Shown: positions 1 through 6,803 of the stretch, in pieces
Layout: each line of letters begins with the position of its first letter
Position numbering within the stretch: position 1 is the first letter of the stretch
Source: Nitrospira sp.
GTDB taxonomy: Bacteria; Nitrospirota; Nitrospiria; Nitrospirales; Nitrospiraceae
Reading direction: 5' to 3'
DNA length: 46,024 nt
NCBI GenBank assembly: GCA_030692565.1
Contig: JAUYAO010000002.1
Span: forward strand, 1 to 46,024
Notes under the pieces: model-generated
What the model was told of the DNA's origin: nothing
Databases searched by the model: none
The model's input: the letters and a program-made list of their open reading frames with translations, nothing else
Made by a program: the position numbers and the translations under genes

Positions 1-63
1 ATGCGTGAAAACATCCCGGCGCATGTACTTCGTCAAATCAAAGAGGAGATCGAAAATGCGTAA
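1..63 (+). CDS. C-terminal end of a gene cut by the window edge, unrecognised
   Basis: The first frame is open from base 1 to a TAA at 61-63, giving a tail rich in charged residues (RENIPAHVLRQIKEEIENA). It overlaps the ATG of the next small ORF at 56 (ATGCGTAA), an arrangement common in toxin-antitoxin operons. Because the next ORF begins like an HTH antitoxin, this may be the tail of a RelE-type toxin, but the fragment is too short to assign and the true start probably lies outside the window. Confidence 0.3.
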   Translation: MRENIPAHVLRQIKEEIENA

Positions 64-250
64 AGCCCAACAGAAACCTACCGGTCGTCAGCCCAAAGTG
101 AATATTGGCGCCGAGCTACTCTCGTCGGTGCGTGAAATGAACTGCAAAGTATGGGGTCGTTGCTTGACTTTGCATCTTGTTGAGTATGGAAAACAAAGTG
201 ATCAGATTTCTGTATTTTTTGTGAGTGACACCGTGATGACAAAAGGTTAG
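56..250 (+). pseudogene. truncated HTH-antitoxin-like ORF
   Basis: This 64-residue ORF begins MRKAQQKP and contains NIGAELLSSVREM (about residues 18-30), which resembles the N-terminal segment of small XRE-type antitoxins, where it is normally followed by a linker and a helix-turn-helix. Here the reading frame continues into an unrelated tail with Cys, Trp and hydrophobic residues and stops without an HTH. I infer that the 3' part of an antitoxin gene was lost or replaced. The stop lies directly before the methyltransferase ATG at 251. It could instead be an intact but unfamiliar small protein. Confidence 0.3.
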
Positions 251-841
251 ATGGCGCACATTGACGGGGATGAGAAGTATCAAAAAGGCGAGGCATTTTG
301 GGATAAGGGGGCTCCGTCGCCGGCGATGAGGCAGTATCTGGCGCGTCAGATGGTGCGCGGGCGGGCGCTGGTGCCGGGCTGCGACCGCGGGCATGAGGTG
401 GCGCTGGCGGTGGAATACGGGTTGGATGCGACGGGGCTGGACATTGCGCCGACGGGGGTGGCGGAGGCGCGCGCGAAGTATCCCCATCTGGCGGAGCGCT
501 TCGTGATCGGCAATTTGTTTGATCCGCCGAAGGAGATGCGCGATGCCTTTGATGTGGTGCTGGAGCATACCTGCATGGGCGGGCTGCCACCGGCGCTGCG
601 CGCCGACTACCGGCGGGGCATCGATCTCACGTTGCGGCGCGGAGGTGTGCTGATCGGGGTGTGGTTCATCAATCCGGCGCTCGATCCGGGTAATGAGGGA
701 CCACCCTTCCCGCTCAGCGTCGCTGATTTGACGGCGCTCTTCGCGGAAGGCTATGAGATCGTCGAAGATTATGTGCCGGATGCAGCCTTTCCCGGTCGTG
801 AGGGCCGTGAACGGGTGCGTGTGCTGCGACGCGTGGCGTGA
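251..841 (+). CDS. SAM-dependent methyltransferase, thiopurine S-methyltransferase (TPMT) family
   Basis: The 196-residue product has a class I Rossmann methyltransferase pattern. The N-terminal WDKGAPSPAMRQYL is typical of TPMT-like enzymes, LVPGCDRGHEVALA (about residues 41-54) is SAM motif I, and GLDATGLDIAP is the acidic motif II. The family methylates thiols, halides or related small nucleophiles in the cytoplasm using S-adenosylmethionine; the substrate here is unknown. The ATG is directly preceded by the previous ORF's stop and has no strong Shine-Dalgarno. The length is normal for bacterial members. Its coding strand is very G-rich compared with the A/T-richer DNA just upstream, marking a compositional boundary at about position 250. 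Confidence 0.85.
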   Translation: MAHIDGDEKYQKGEAFWDKGAPSPAMRQYLARQMVRGRALVPGCDRGHEVALAVEYGLDATGLDIAPTGVAEARAKYPHLAERFVIGNLFDPPKEMRDAFDVVLEHTCMGGLPPALRADYRRGIDLTLRRGGVLIGVWFINPALDPGNEGPPFPLSVADLTALFAEGYEIVEDYVPDAAFPGREGRERVRVLRRVA

Positions 842-900
842 TGAAGTAGGACTGCGCGGTTTCTTCTTCCTGAACAACCATCTTCAGATAATCACTACCA

Positions 901-975
901 TGCCCATTCCAGATTTCATCAAGTTTCTCCGCTCCAAGGTCGGCACGGAATTGTTGCAGGTTTCCACCGTCGCAG
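901..975 (+). pseudogene. NUDIX hydrolase gene fragment (5' end only)
   Basis: An ATG at 901 opens a frame reading MPIPDFIKFLRSKVGTELLQ, the same N-terminus as the two full NUDIX genes at 6043 and 7396. From the CTCCGC motif to the GTCGC at about 975 it is base-for-base identical to the 6043 copy, then homology ends abruptly at AGAGGGAAC, just before a GGTGTC palindrome. No Nudix box follows. I read this as a truncated copy whose 3' part was lost at a REP-like breakpoint. Apart from the palindromes and a candidate operator listed separately, I see nothing else in 842-1229. Confidence 0.8.
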
Positions 976-985
976 AGGGAACAAA

Positions 986-998
986 GGTGTCAGACACC
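986..998. repeat. REP-like palindrome GGTGTCAGACACC
   Basis: A 6+1+6 palindrome flanked by AACAAA and ATT. The same core occurs at 1103-1115, and a one-base variant at 3364-3376. Such TGTC/GACA palindromes resemble the REP elements associated with REP-type tyrosine transposases, but no such transposase is visible here. It lies about 10 bases after the point where the truncated NUDIX copy loses homology. Confidence 0.6.
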
Positions 999-1084
999 AT
1001 TGTTTCTTGCGCAGTCCTTCACTTCACACCGAGGAGGCTATCATGCTGCTATTCAGCCTCGTGTTGAGTCTGGGAGAAAACAAG

Positions 1085-1115
1085 GGTGTCAGAGAAAACA
1101 AGGGTGTCAGACACC
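1085..1115. repeat. REP-like half-site plus full palindrome
   Basis: The sequence AACAAGGGTGTCAGA occurs twice in a row: first as a half-site (GGTGTC at 1085-1090 followed by AGAGAA), then as a complete GGTGTCAGACACC at 1103-1115. The tandem half plus whole arrangement suggests a slipped or partly deleted repeat unit. Confidence 0.55.
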
Positions 1116-1205
1116 TTTGCTCCTCCCCAAGGAAAAGGTTCCAGGAACTATTCATTTCTCCTTCGGGTGGCAGTGCTAGCCTGTTGGGCCATTCTTGCGA
1201 GTAAG

Positions 1206-1219
1206 TAACATATTTGTTA
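1206..1219. promoter_or_regulatory. candidate HigA operator, TAACA-N4-TGTTA
   Basis: The perfect inverted repeat TAACA TATT TGTTA ends 10 bases before the GTG start of the toxin gene. Type II antitoxins of the XRE class commonly repress their own operon by binding such palindromes, so this is a plausible autoregulatory site. This is inferred from position and symmetry only. Confidence 0.4.
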
Positions 1220-1229
1220 GTATCGCGCA

Positions 1230-1562
1230 GTGGACTGCACCATCACGTACTACAGTGAAGCCGTGCAGGGAGAAATTTTGGCTCTCCCCGACACACTGGC
1301 TGCTCGTTACATCGTGCTCACGAGGAGGATGATTGCTCTTGGGCCACATCTTGGCGAGCCTCATACGAAAGCCTTCGGTGAGGGTCTGTTCGAGCTGAGG
1401 CTTAAAGGAGCTGAAGGCATTGCCCGTGTGTTCTTTTGTGCTCTTGTTGGCAAACGCATCGTCATGCTGCACAGCTTCATCAAGAAGTCGGACAAAACAC
1501 CTCTTCGAGAGCAAACGATTGCGGAGCGCCGTTTGAAGGAGATCAAACATGCAAAGTCATAA
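1230..1562 (+). CDS. higB: HigB/RelE-like toxin (phage Gp49-like family)
   Basis: The 110-residue protein fits the RelE/HigB mRNA-interferase fold of the Gp49-like family. It has an N-terminal beta segment (TITYYSEAVQGEILALPD), a helical middle, the central GLFELRLKG strand, then IARVFFCALVGKRIVMLHSFIKKSDKTP, which matches the family's conserved FxKKxxKTP region. Such toxins cleave mRNA on the ribosome. The first in-frame start is GTG at 1230 with little Shine-Dalgarno. The stop overlaps the antitoxin ATG by 14 bases, so toxin-first order and translational coupling match higBA loci. A candidate operator lies just upstream. Confidence 0.85.
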   Translation: MDCTITYYSEAVQGEILALPDTLAARYIVLTRRMIALGPHLGEPHTKAFGEGLFELRLKGAEGIARVFFCALVGKRIVMLHSFIKKSDKTPLREQTIAERRLKEIKHAKS

Positions 1563-1836
1563 CCAGCTTATCAAGAAGCTCATGCGTCGTCCCGGCGTTC
1601 GTGCAGAGGTGGAACGCCTCGAACGTGAGGAGTCTGCGCTTCTCGATGCGCTGCTCAAGGCCAGGCAAGCAGCGGGGCTCACACAGGCTCAAGTTGCTGA
1701 ACGTATGGGCACCCAAGCGCCAGCCGTCGCGAGGCTTGAGCGCGCCCTAGCAAGCGGCAAGCATTCACCGTCTGTGGCCACGCTGCGTAAGTATGTCAAA
1801 GCTTGCGGCAAACGCCTCGTGCTGAGAGTCGCATGA
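1549..1836 (+). CDS. higA: HigA-like antitoxin, XRE family HTH
   Basis: This 95-residue protein has an N-terminal helix (residues 1-35), probably toxin-contacting, followed by a Cro/C1-type helix-turn-helix (LKARQAAGLTQAQVAERMG, then APAVARLERALASG). It should neutralise the upstream HigB-like toxin and repress the operon through its HTH. The start ATG lies inside the toxin gene, consistent with coupled translation. Length and order are normal for this family. Confidence 0.9.
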   Translation: MQSHNQLIKKLMRRPGVRAEVERLEREESALLDALLKARQAAGLTQAQVAERMGTQAPAVARLERALASGKHSPSVATLRKYVKACGKRLVLRVA

Positions 1837-1970
1837 AGAGTCTTATCCATGCGCGGAAAAAACGGGGACATTCTAGATTTCTGGCGGTGGGGCGCGACGG
1901 GCAGGAGCCATCATTTCTTGGGTGAGGGAATCACGGTGGTCAGACCTCATGACGTGCCGAAACTCACATC

Positions 1971-2543
1971 ATGAAAACTCAGTACTACGCAGCCACAAGC
2001 CTAGACGGATTCATTGCCACTGAAGATGACTCGCTGGAGTGGCTGTTCCCGCTCGGTGATCTGAATGATTCCAGCTATCCGGCATTCATCTCGGAAGTTG
2101 GCGCGTTGGCTATGGGGTCGGCGACCTACGAATGGATGCTGCGCAACGCACACAAGGTTGCGGCTGAGACTGGTTCGCCGTGGCCGTATACCCAGCCAGT
2201 CTGGATATTCTCTCGCCGCACGCTTCCACTCACTGACGGTGCAAACATCCGCTTCGTCAGTGGCGGTGTGCGCGAAGTCCATGCTGACATGCGAGCGGCC
2301 GCCGGCGGCAAAAATATCTGGATCGTTGGAGGCGGTGATCTCGCCGGTCAATTCTACGATGCCGGCCTTTTGGACGAACTCATCATCCAGATTGGCTCAG
2401 TCACGCTCGGCAAGGGGAAACCGCTCTTCCCTCGCAGGGTGCTCAGCCCGAATCTGCGCTTAGTATCGGTTCGTCAGATCGGGTCTGGTATGGCTGAGCT
2501 GCGCTATGACATACATAAAGGCGGCGCTGTCGATGCCGTCTAA
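1971..2543 (+). CDS. dihydrofolate reductase family protein (RibD C-terminal domain type)
   Basis: The 190-residue product starts MKTQYYAATSLDGFIA, the usual opening of YwjB/YyaP-type proteins with a RibD C-terminal/DHFR-like fold. It carries the NADPH-binding signature KNIWIVGGGDLAGQF (about residues 113-127) and ends with a beta-hairpin region (LFPRRVLSP). These proteins are predicted NADPH-dependent reductases with unknown substrates. They are not the essential folate DHFR. The gene stands alone between two toxin-antitoxin pairs. The 134 bases upstream contain a remnant tag (AACGGGGACATTC) also found near 5290 and 7310. Confidence 0.88.
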   Translation: MKTQYYAATSLDGFIATEDDSLEWLFPLGDLNDSSYPAFISEVGALAMGSATYEWMLRNAHKVAAETGSPWPYTQPVWIFSRRTLPLTDGANIRFVSGGVREVHADMRAAAGGKNIWIVGGGDLAGQFYDAGLLDELIIQIGSVTLGKGKPLFPRRVLSPNLRLVSVRQIGSGMAELRYDIHKGGAVDAV

Positions 2544-2650
2544 CAATTCATTTCAGCCGAAATCCAAAAGGCCTTGGGTTTACGATGGCTTCGGCGTGGG
2601 GATGATGGCAGCCTAGCGGGGCTTGGATCTTTTAGTAACGAACCCCACGG

Positions 2651-2666
2651 GGGAGAGTTTTCTCCC
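2651..2666 (+). terminator. weak hairpin after the DHFR-family gene
   Basis: GGGAGA-GTTT-TCTCCC can form a six-pair stem, extended imperfectly by flanking CCCAC/GGGTAG bases. There is no clear U-run, so termination is uncertain. The remainder of the 2544-2776 gap shows no other structure I can support. Confidence 0.3.
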
Positions 2667-2776
2667 TCTGGGTAGTAGAAAAACAGCCAATTCTTCAGTA
2701 GACTTGCCCGTAGCGAAGGGTTGGTCTTCGTTCATGACGATGTGCTGGCGAGAGATCTGGTCGGGAGGCGTCTATC

Positions 2777-3001
2777 ATGGCTGAACTTGTTGATCGTATC
2801 ACCGTGAATCCTGAGCAGTGCGGAGGTCGGCCCTGCATTCGGGGGATGCGGATTCGAGTGATCGATGTACTCGATCTCCTGGCCGCTGGGCTGACACAGC
2901 AACAGGTGCTTGAAGAGTTGCCGGATCTCGTCGCGGAAGATATCTCTGCCTGCCTTCGCTTTGCCAGTAGCCGACTCAATCACCCGATCCTCGCTGCGTG
3001 A
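2777..3001 (+). CDS. DUF433 family antitoxin
   Basis: The 74-residue product matches the DUF433 pattern: DRITVNPEQCGGRPCIRGMR, then RVIDVLDLLAAGLTQQQVLEELPDL. This is a winged-helix-like VapB-type antitoxin domain. It forms a pair with the DUF5615 PIN-like gene whose GTG overlaps its stop codon (GTGA at 2998-3001). Known partners form type II toxin-antitoxin modules in which this protein blocks the nuclease and represses the operon. The ATG at 2777 follows a GGGAGGCG Shine-Dalgarno-like stretch. Confidence 0.87.
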   Translation: MAELVDRITVNPEQCGGRPCIRGMRIRVIDVLDLLAAGLTQQQVLEELPDLVAEDISACLRFASSRLNHPILAA

Positions 3002-3342
3002 AGATCTGGCTCGACGCCCAGATTTCTCCTTTCATTGCGCCATGGCTGAGTTCAACTTTCGACATTGAGGCGATTGGACTCAAAGATGTGGGCTTGCGCG
3101 ATGCGACGGATCGCACCATCTTTCTTGCCGCACGAAGGGCCAAGGCGGTTGTGCTGACGAAGGACCGTGACTTGGTCGATCTCGTGACCCAGCTTGGTCA
3201 GCCACCGCAAATTGTCTGGGTCACTTGCGGGAACACGTCAAACGCAAAACTGAAAGCGATCCTCACGCAGGCGTGGCCCTCAGCTCGAACCCTCATTGAG
3301 CGAGGTGAGGCTATCATCGAAATCAGCGACATAACGATCTGA
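2998..3342 (+). CDS. DUF5615 family PIN-like toxin
   Basis: This 114-residue protein has the compact PIN-like architecture of DUF5615: an N-terminal KIWLDAQISPFIAPWL with the first acidic residue, an internal LRDATDRTIFLAARR, and VVLTKDRDLVDLV supplying further acids of the putative active site. PIN-like proteins of this type are predicted RNases. The likely start is GTG at 2998, overlapping the DUF433 stop, so translation is coupled. An ATG-initiated form is not available nearby. Confidence 0.86.
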   Translation: MKIWLDAQISPFIAPWLSSTFDIEAIGLKDVGLRDATDRTIFLAARRAKAVVLTKDRDLVDLVTQLGQPPQIVWVTCGNTSNAKLKAILTQAWPSARTLIERGEAIIEISDITI

Positions 3343-3363
3343 TGGCGCGACATGAGAAACAGA

Positions 3364-3376
3364 GATGTCAGACACC
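3364..3376. repeat. degenerate REP-like palindrome
   Basis: GATGTCAGACACC differs by one base from the GGTGTCAGACACC palindromes at 986 and 1103 and shares the downstream ATT context. It lies 21 bases after the DUF5615 toxin stop. Confidence 0.5.
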
Positions 3377-3432
3377 ATTACCCCCGCCATATAAGTAAAT
3401 CTCGCCTCTTGGGCGTCGGGTAGCAGATCGGT

Positions 3433-3807
3433 ATGTTGTATCGTGTCGGTGCGGATCTAGTGTTGCTCGCGCACTTTCTCTTTGCTGCATTTGCAGTCTT
3501 CGGCGGACTGTTGGTGTTTTTCGATCACGCCTGGGCCTGGGTGCACATTCCCGTGGTGCTCTGGTCTTCAGTTGTGAATCTCATGAGCTGGACCTGCCCG
3601 TTGACCCCGATTGAGAATTCCCTCCGCACTCGCGCCGGTCAGCTCGGCTATTCGGGTGGCTTTGTACAACACTACATCGGACCCATTGTTTACCCGCGGG
3701 GCATGCCGCGACAGTTGGAACTCGTGGCAGGTGTGTCCATTGTGGCGGGCAATGCGCTGGTCTACGCAATCATTTTTGCGTGGGGCTGGCGTCGGGCATT
3801 CAATTGA
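3433..3807 (+). CDS. DUF2784 family membrane protein
   Basis: The 124-residue protein has three or four predicted transmembrane segments: roughly residues 5-28, 36-52 and 97-120. The intervening WTCPLTPIENSLR motif is characteristic of DUF2784. Its function is unknown; it is an inner-membrane protein often found alone. An ATG at 3433 starts it. No operon partner is obvious, as the next gene is behind its own riboswitch. Confidence 0.85.
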   Translation: MLYRVGADLVLLAHFLFAAFAVFGGLLVFFDHAWAWVHIPVVLWSSVVNLMSWTCPLTPIENSLRTRAGQLGYSGGFVQHYIGPIVYPRGMPRQLELVAGVSIVAGNALVYAIIFAWGWRRAFN

Positions 3808-3860
3808 TAGAAACGCAGTGATGCCGTAGCTCGTTATTTCGCGTATACTCTTCTTCCCCA

Positions 3861-3911
3861 GGGGATGGAGTCCCCCGTATAACCGCCTCGGCCAGGCTGA
3901 TGACTCCTACG
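3861..3911 (+). promoter_or_regulatory. fluoride riboswitch (crcB motif)
   Basis: The segment fits the crcB-motif RNA consensus. GGGGATGGAGTCCCCC forms the first stem-loop with the invariant GATGG, AACCGCC and GGCTGATGACTCCTAC follow in the required order, and the short GCC...GGC stem lies between. GACTCC can pair back to GGAGT as in the fluoride-binding pseudoknot. Fluoride riboswitches switch on genes for fluoride export or tolerance, and CPA-type sodium/proton antiporters are a known associated class. The RNA lies 83 bases before the antiporter ATG. Confidence 0.92.
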
Positions 3912-3936
3912 CTACTACTGCCGTAGCCGTAGGATT

Positions 3937-3953
3937 GCCGCCAGCGTGGCGGC
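3937..3953 (+). promoter_or_regulatory. expression-platform hairpin between riboswitch and antiporter
   Basis: GCCGCC-AGCGT-GGCGGC is a perfect six-pair GC stem 26 bases after the aptamer. It has no U-run, so control of ribosome access or an alternative fold with CTACGGC at 3920-3927 is more likely than a classical terminator. The Shine-Dalgarno GGAGGA lies at 3981-3986. Confidence 0.45.
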
Positions 3954-3993
3954 GCCCGGTTTGTACAACCAGGCCGAAACGGAGGACTCCCGA

Positions 3994-5199
3994 ATGGAAC
4001 CCATCTTCATCACTGCATCCTTGTGGCTTGCCCTCGCGGTTGTGTCCGCCCTCATTGCTTCTTCCCTGGGTCTTTCGATCGCGCTCGTTGAAATTTGTGT
4101 GGGTGTCGGTGCCGCCGCCGCCACCGGCTGGTTCGGCCTCGGCGATGTGCTTGCCGCCAATTCCGAGTGGGTGCGATTCCTCGCGGCCGCCGGCGCAGTC
4201 GTGCTGACGTTCCTGGCCGGTGCGGAATTAGACCCTGACGTGATCAAAACGAAGTTGATGGAAGTCAGCGTCGTCGGCTTGGCGGGGTTTCTGGCGCCAT
4301 TTTTCGGTTGCGCCGCAGTCGCTTACTATTTGTTGGGATGGGATACGAATGCCAGTTGGCTCTGCGGTATTGCTCTCTCGACGACCTCCATGGCGGTGGT
4401 CTATGCCGTCATGTTGGAAACCGGCTTCAATAAGACGGAGTTCGGGAAGGGGATTCTCGGCTCCTGTTTCATCAATGACCTCGGAACCGTGATCGCCCTC
4501 GGCCTGCTCTTCGCGCCCTTCACCTACAAAACGGTTGTGTTCGTTGTGGGCAGCATTGTGGTGCTGGCGTGGTTGCCGTTCACGACGGCGTGGCTGACCA
4601 GGCATTATGCCCATCGCACCGCTGCAATCCGGACGAAATGGATCATGCTGATTCTCTTTGGATTGGGCGCGCTGGCTTTGTGGTCTGGGAGCGAAGCTGT
4701 GCTGCCGGCGTACCTTGTCGGCATGGTGTTGGCGGGAAGCGCTGCGAGAGATACGCATTGGATCCGCCGGTTGCGAACGCTGACGGTGGGGTTTCTCACA
4801 CCCTTCTATTTCCTGCGCGCCGGGACGCTGGTGTCGCTGCCGGCGCTGCTTGCGGCGCCGCTGGTGTTCATTGCGTTGCTCCTGGGCAAAGTGGCGTCCA
4901 AGATTTTCGGCCTCTATCCGATTATCAGTGCCTTCCGGCAGGATCGCAACGAACGCTGGTACTACACGCTCCTGATGTCGACCGGCCTGACATTCGGGAC
5001 CATCTCGTCTCTCTATGGATTAGCGCATGGCTTGGTGACCCAGGAGCAATATTCCTTTCTCGTGGCTGCCGTGATAGCGAGCGCGGTGGTCCCTACGCTC
5101 ATCGCGGGTTGGTTTTTTGTGCCAACGCATTTGCTGCCCCCGATCGAGCATCCAGGGAAAACCACGCGGCATAGCAATGGCCTGAGCGACGAGGGCTAG
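3994..5199 (+). CDS. CPA2-type cation:proton antiporter, fluoride-riboswitch controlled
   Basis: This 401-residue integral membrane protein has about a dozen hydrophobic helices and the CPA2/Nha-Kef layout: an early FLAGAELDPDVIKTKLM segment, LSTTSMAVVYAVMLETG and CFINDLGTVIALGLLFAP (the core ND ion-binding pair), then a C-terminal RAGTLVSLPALLAA segment. No TrkA-N domain follows, so it is a bare transporter. The ATG at 3994 is chosen over an in-frame ATG at 3946 because GGAGGA precedes it at good spacing and 3946 lies inside the riboswitch expression hairpin. The upstream fluoride aptamer suggests a role in fluoride tolerance, possibly exchanging protons or sodium during HF stress. The direct transport of fluoride is not shown. 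Confidence 0.9.
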   Translation: MEPIFITASLWLALAVVSALIASSLGLSIALVEICVGVGAAAATGWFGLGDVLAANSEWVRFLAAAGAVVLTFLAGAELDPDVIKTKLMEVSVVGLAGFLAPFFGCAAVAYYLLGWDTNASWLCGIALSTTSMAVVYAVMLETGFNKTEFGKGILGSCFINDLGTVIALGLLFAPFTYKTVVFVVGSIVVLAWLPFTTAWLTRHYAHRTAAIRTKWIMLILFGLGALALWSGSEAVLPAYLVGMVLAGSAARDTHWIRRLRTLTVGFLTPFYFLRAGTLVSLPALLAAPLVFIALLLGKVASKIFGLYPIISAFRQDRNERWYYTLLMSTGLTFGTISSLYGLAHGLVTQEQYSFLVAAVIASAVVPTLIAGWFFVPTHLLPPIEHPGKTTRHSNGLSDEG

Positions 5200-5353
5200 T
5201 TCGAGTGAGGCGTGTAAACCGTTTTGCGGTAGGAGCCCTTGGCAGAAGCCATCGGCTTCCCGGTTGATCATAGAAACTCGTCAAACGTAGAATGCAAAAA
5301 ACGGGGATAGTCCGGTCAGCTGGCCCGGCGACGTTGGGCTGTCACGGATACCT

Positions 5354-6034
5354 ATGAGCCTGGACCATGGTGTTATGCGTCTCGCTGGCTTTATTGCACT
5401 GGTCGTATTGTCGCTCGCGGTTGCGGGCTACGCTCTCGCCGTCTATGGCTTCCTGCCTGTCGGGGCGCTGGTTCATCCTGACATGCGCGCCACCTTCGAA
5501 GCCCATCCCGTCGGCATTTATGCACATGTGTTCGGCGCGGCCGTCGCGCTGGCCCTGGGGCCGTTTCAGTTTTCATCGACGTTGCGCGACCGGCGGCCTG
5601 CTCTGCACCGCCGGCTCGGCCGGCTCTACCTTGCGATTGGTGTGCTGATCGGAGGGCTCTCGGGCCTGTTCATGGCGTTTCATGCGTTCGGCGGCCTTCC
5701 GTCCCGGTTAGGCTTCGCCTGTCTCGCTGTTGCTTGGCTGTACAGCGGCTCCCGTGCCTATTTCGCCGTTCGGGCCTGCGACTTCACGGCTCATCGCTGC
5801 TGGATGGTTCGAAACTTCGCGCTCACCTTCGCCGCCGTCACGCTGCGCTTGTACTTGCCTGCCTCCGTGGCTCTTGGGGCGGCGTTTGAAATCGTCTATC
5901 CGATCATCGCGTGGCTTTGCTGGCTGCCGAATCTTGTCGCCGCCGAGTGTCTCGTCAACCGTGCCACGCACCCTCTTATCGAGCGGCCCAATGCGGGGTT
6001 CAGGCCCTCGTCGGCCGCTCACAGCAAAGGTTAG
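5354..6034 (+). CDS. DUF2306 family membrane protein
   Basis: The 226-residue protein has seven or so hydrophobic segments. It has the DUF2306 signature of a His/Arg-rich connection after the second helix (LRDRRPALHRRLGRLYL) and a later DFTAHRCWMVRNFALTFAAV motif. Conserved histidines resemble haem-contacting residues of cytochrome b561-like folds, but no function is established. It ends eight bases before the first complete NUDIX gene. The 5200-5353 gap contains the remnant tag AACGGGGATAGTCC. Confidence 0.8.
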   Translation: MSLDHGVMRLAGFIALVVLSLAVAGYALAVYGFLPVGALVHPDMRATFEAHPVGIYAHVFGAAVALALGPFQFSSTLRDRRPALHRRLGRLYLAIGVLIGGLSGLFMAFHAFGGLPSRLGFACLAVAWLYSGSRAYFAVRACDFTAHRCWMVRNFALTFAAVTLRLYLPASVALGAAFEIVYPIIAWLCWLPNLVAAECLVNRATHPLIERPNAGFRPSSAAHSKG

Positions 6035-6042
6035 CCAGACCC

Positions 6043-6549
6043 ATGCCCATTCCCGGTTTCATTCAATCTCTCCGCTCCAAGGTCGGCACGGAATTGTTGC
6101 AGGTTTCCACCGTCGCCGTGTTTGCTTATGACGACAGCGGGCGTCTCTTGTTGATTCAGGAAAAGGCCTCAGGTTTGTGGGGCGCGCCGGGGGGCATCGT
6201 CGAGCCCCTTGAGTTGCTCGCCGATGCGGCGGTGCGGGAGACCTGGGAGGAAGCCGGAGTGTTTGTCGAGTTAACCCGCGTCCTCGGCGTCTTTGCCGGA
6301 GAACACTTTTCCGGCACCTACGACAACGGCGACCAGATAGCCTGTGTGTCGACCGTCTTTGCCGCGCGTCCGATCAGCGGCACGCCTCGCCCGGATCATG
6401 CTGAGACGGCCGATGCGCGGTTCTTTCTTCCCGACGAGATCGCGGCGCTGCCCTGTCAGCCGCATTTCCACGTGATTCGTCAGGCCCTGAGCCACGACCG
6501 ATCCCAAGCCTACTTCAAGCCGGCCACCTGGCAGCTGTCAGGCCTGTAA
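6043..6549 (+). CDS. NUDIX hydrolase, paralogue 1
   Basis: This 168-residue enzyme carries a complete Nudix box: G, five residues, E, seven residues, then RETWEEAGV (about residues 46-68). It should hydrolyse a nucleoside diphosphate linked to another moiety with a divalent metal; the substrate is unknown. I chose the ATG at 6043 because MPIPGFIQSLRSK matches the start of the second copy at 7396 and of the fragment at 901. Longer in-frame starts would run back through the DUF2306 gene. The two full paralogues are the same length, highly similar, and flank a DUF4160/HTH pair. Confidence 0.92.
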   Translation: MPIPGFIQSLRSKVGTELLQVSTVAVFAYDDSGRLLLIQEKASGLWGAPGGIVEPLELLADAAVRETWEEAGVFVELTRVLGVFAGEHFSGTYDNGDQIACVSTVFAARPISGTPRPDHAETADARFFLPDEIAALPCQPHFHVIRQALSHDRSQAYFKPATWQLSGL

Positions 6550-6576
6550 CAATTCGCCCGCCGACCTTCTGTCTTG

Positions 6577-6591
6577 ACAGGTGATACCTGT
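6577..6591. promoter_or_regulatory. promoter/operator dyad ACAGGT-GAT-ACCTGT
   Basis: A perfect 6+3+6 inverted repeat overlaps a TTGACA hexamer (6574-6579) and ends just before the GGAGG Shine-Dalgarno at 6592. The position suits autoregulation by the HTH protein encoded second in the pair. The very short distance to the start codon would let a bound protein block initiation of transcription. Confidence 0.5.
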
Positions 6592-6608
6592 GGAGGTAAC
6601 ACTTGCAC

Positions 6609-6803
6609 ATGGGTAAAGTTCGTCGAGGAGGGTATGTGTTCGTCACCTGGAAGAGCGATCACCCTCCCCGGCATGTCCATGTGTATCGGGACGGTGTCCT
6701 CATTGTGAAATGGGATCTGGATCGTGGACAACCGATGATCGGCAAGAGTACAAGGCGAGTGTGTACGCTGATTGAGGAATTGGAACGTGAGGGGGTTCTA
6801 TGA
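6609..6803 (+). CDS. DUF4160 family protein
   Basis: The product of about 64 residues has the DUF4160 pattern: GYVFVTWKSDHPPRHVHVYRDG, then a second beta unit ending in a helix (RVCTLIEELEREGVL). The HxHV motif is the family hallmark. DUF4160 proteins are found as one member of small two-gene toxin-antitoxin-like cassettes; the biochemical role is not established. The start may be ATG 6609 or TTG 6603; GGAGG is 12 or 6 bases upstream respectively. Its last codons overlap the next gene by four bases (ATGA). Confidence 0.78.
   Translation: MGKVRRGGYVFVTWKSDHPPRHVHVYRDGVLIVKWDLDRGQPMIGKSTRRVCTLIEELEREGVL

Noticed and set aside
116-877. 253-codon minus-strand ORF opposite the methyltransferase
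   Set aside because: It is basic, low in complexity and motif-free, while the plus strand encodes an intact methyltransferase.
986-1115. CRISPR array
   Set aside because: The repeats are short palindromes with irregular spacing and only one tandem pair; no cas genes or regular spacers occur.
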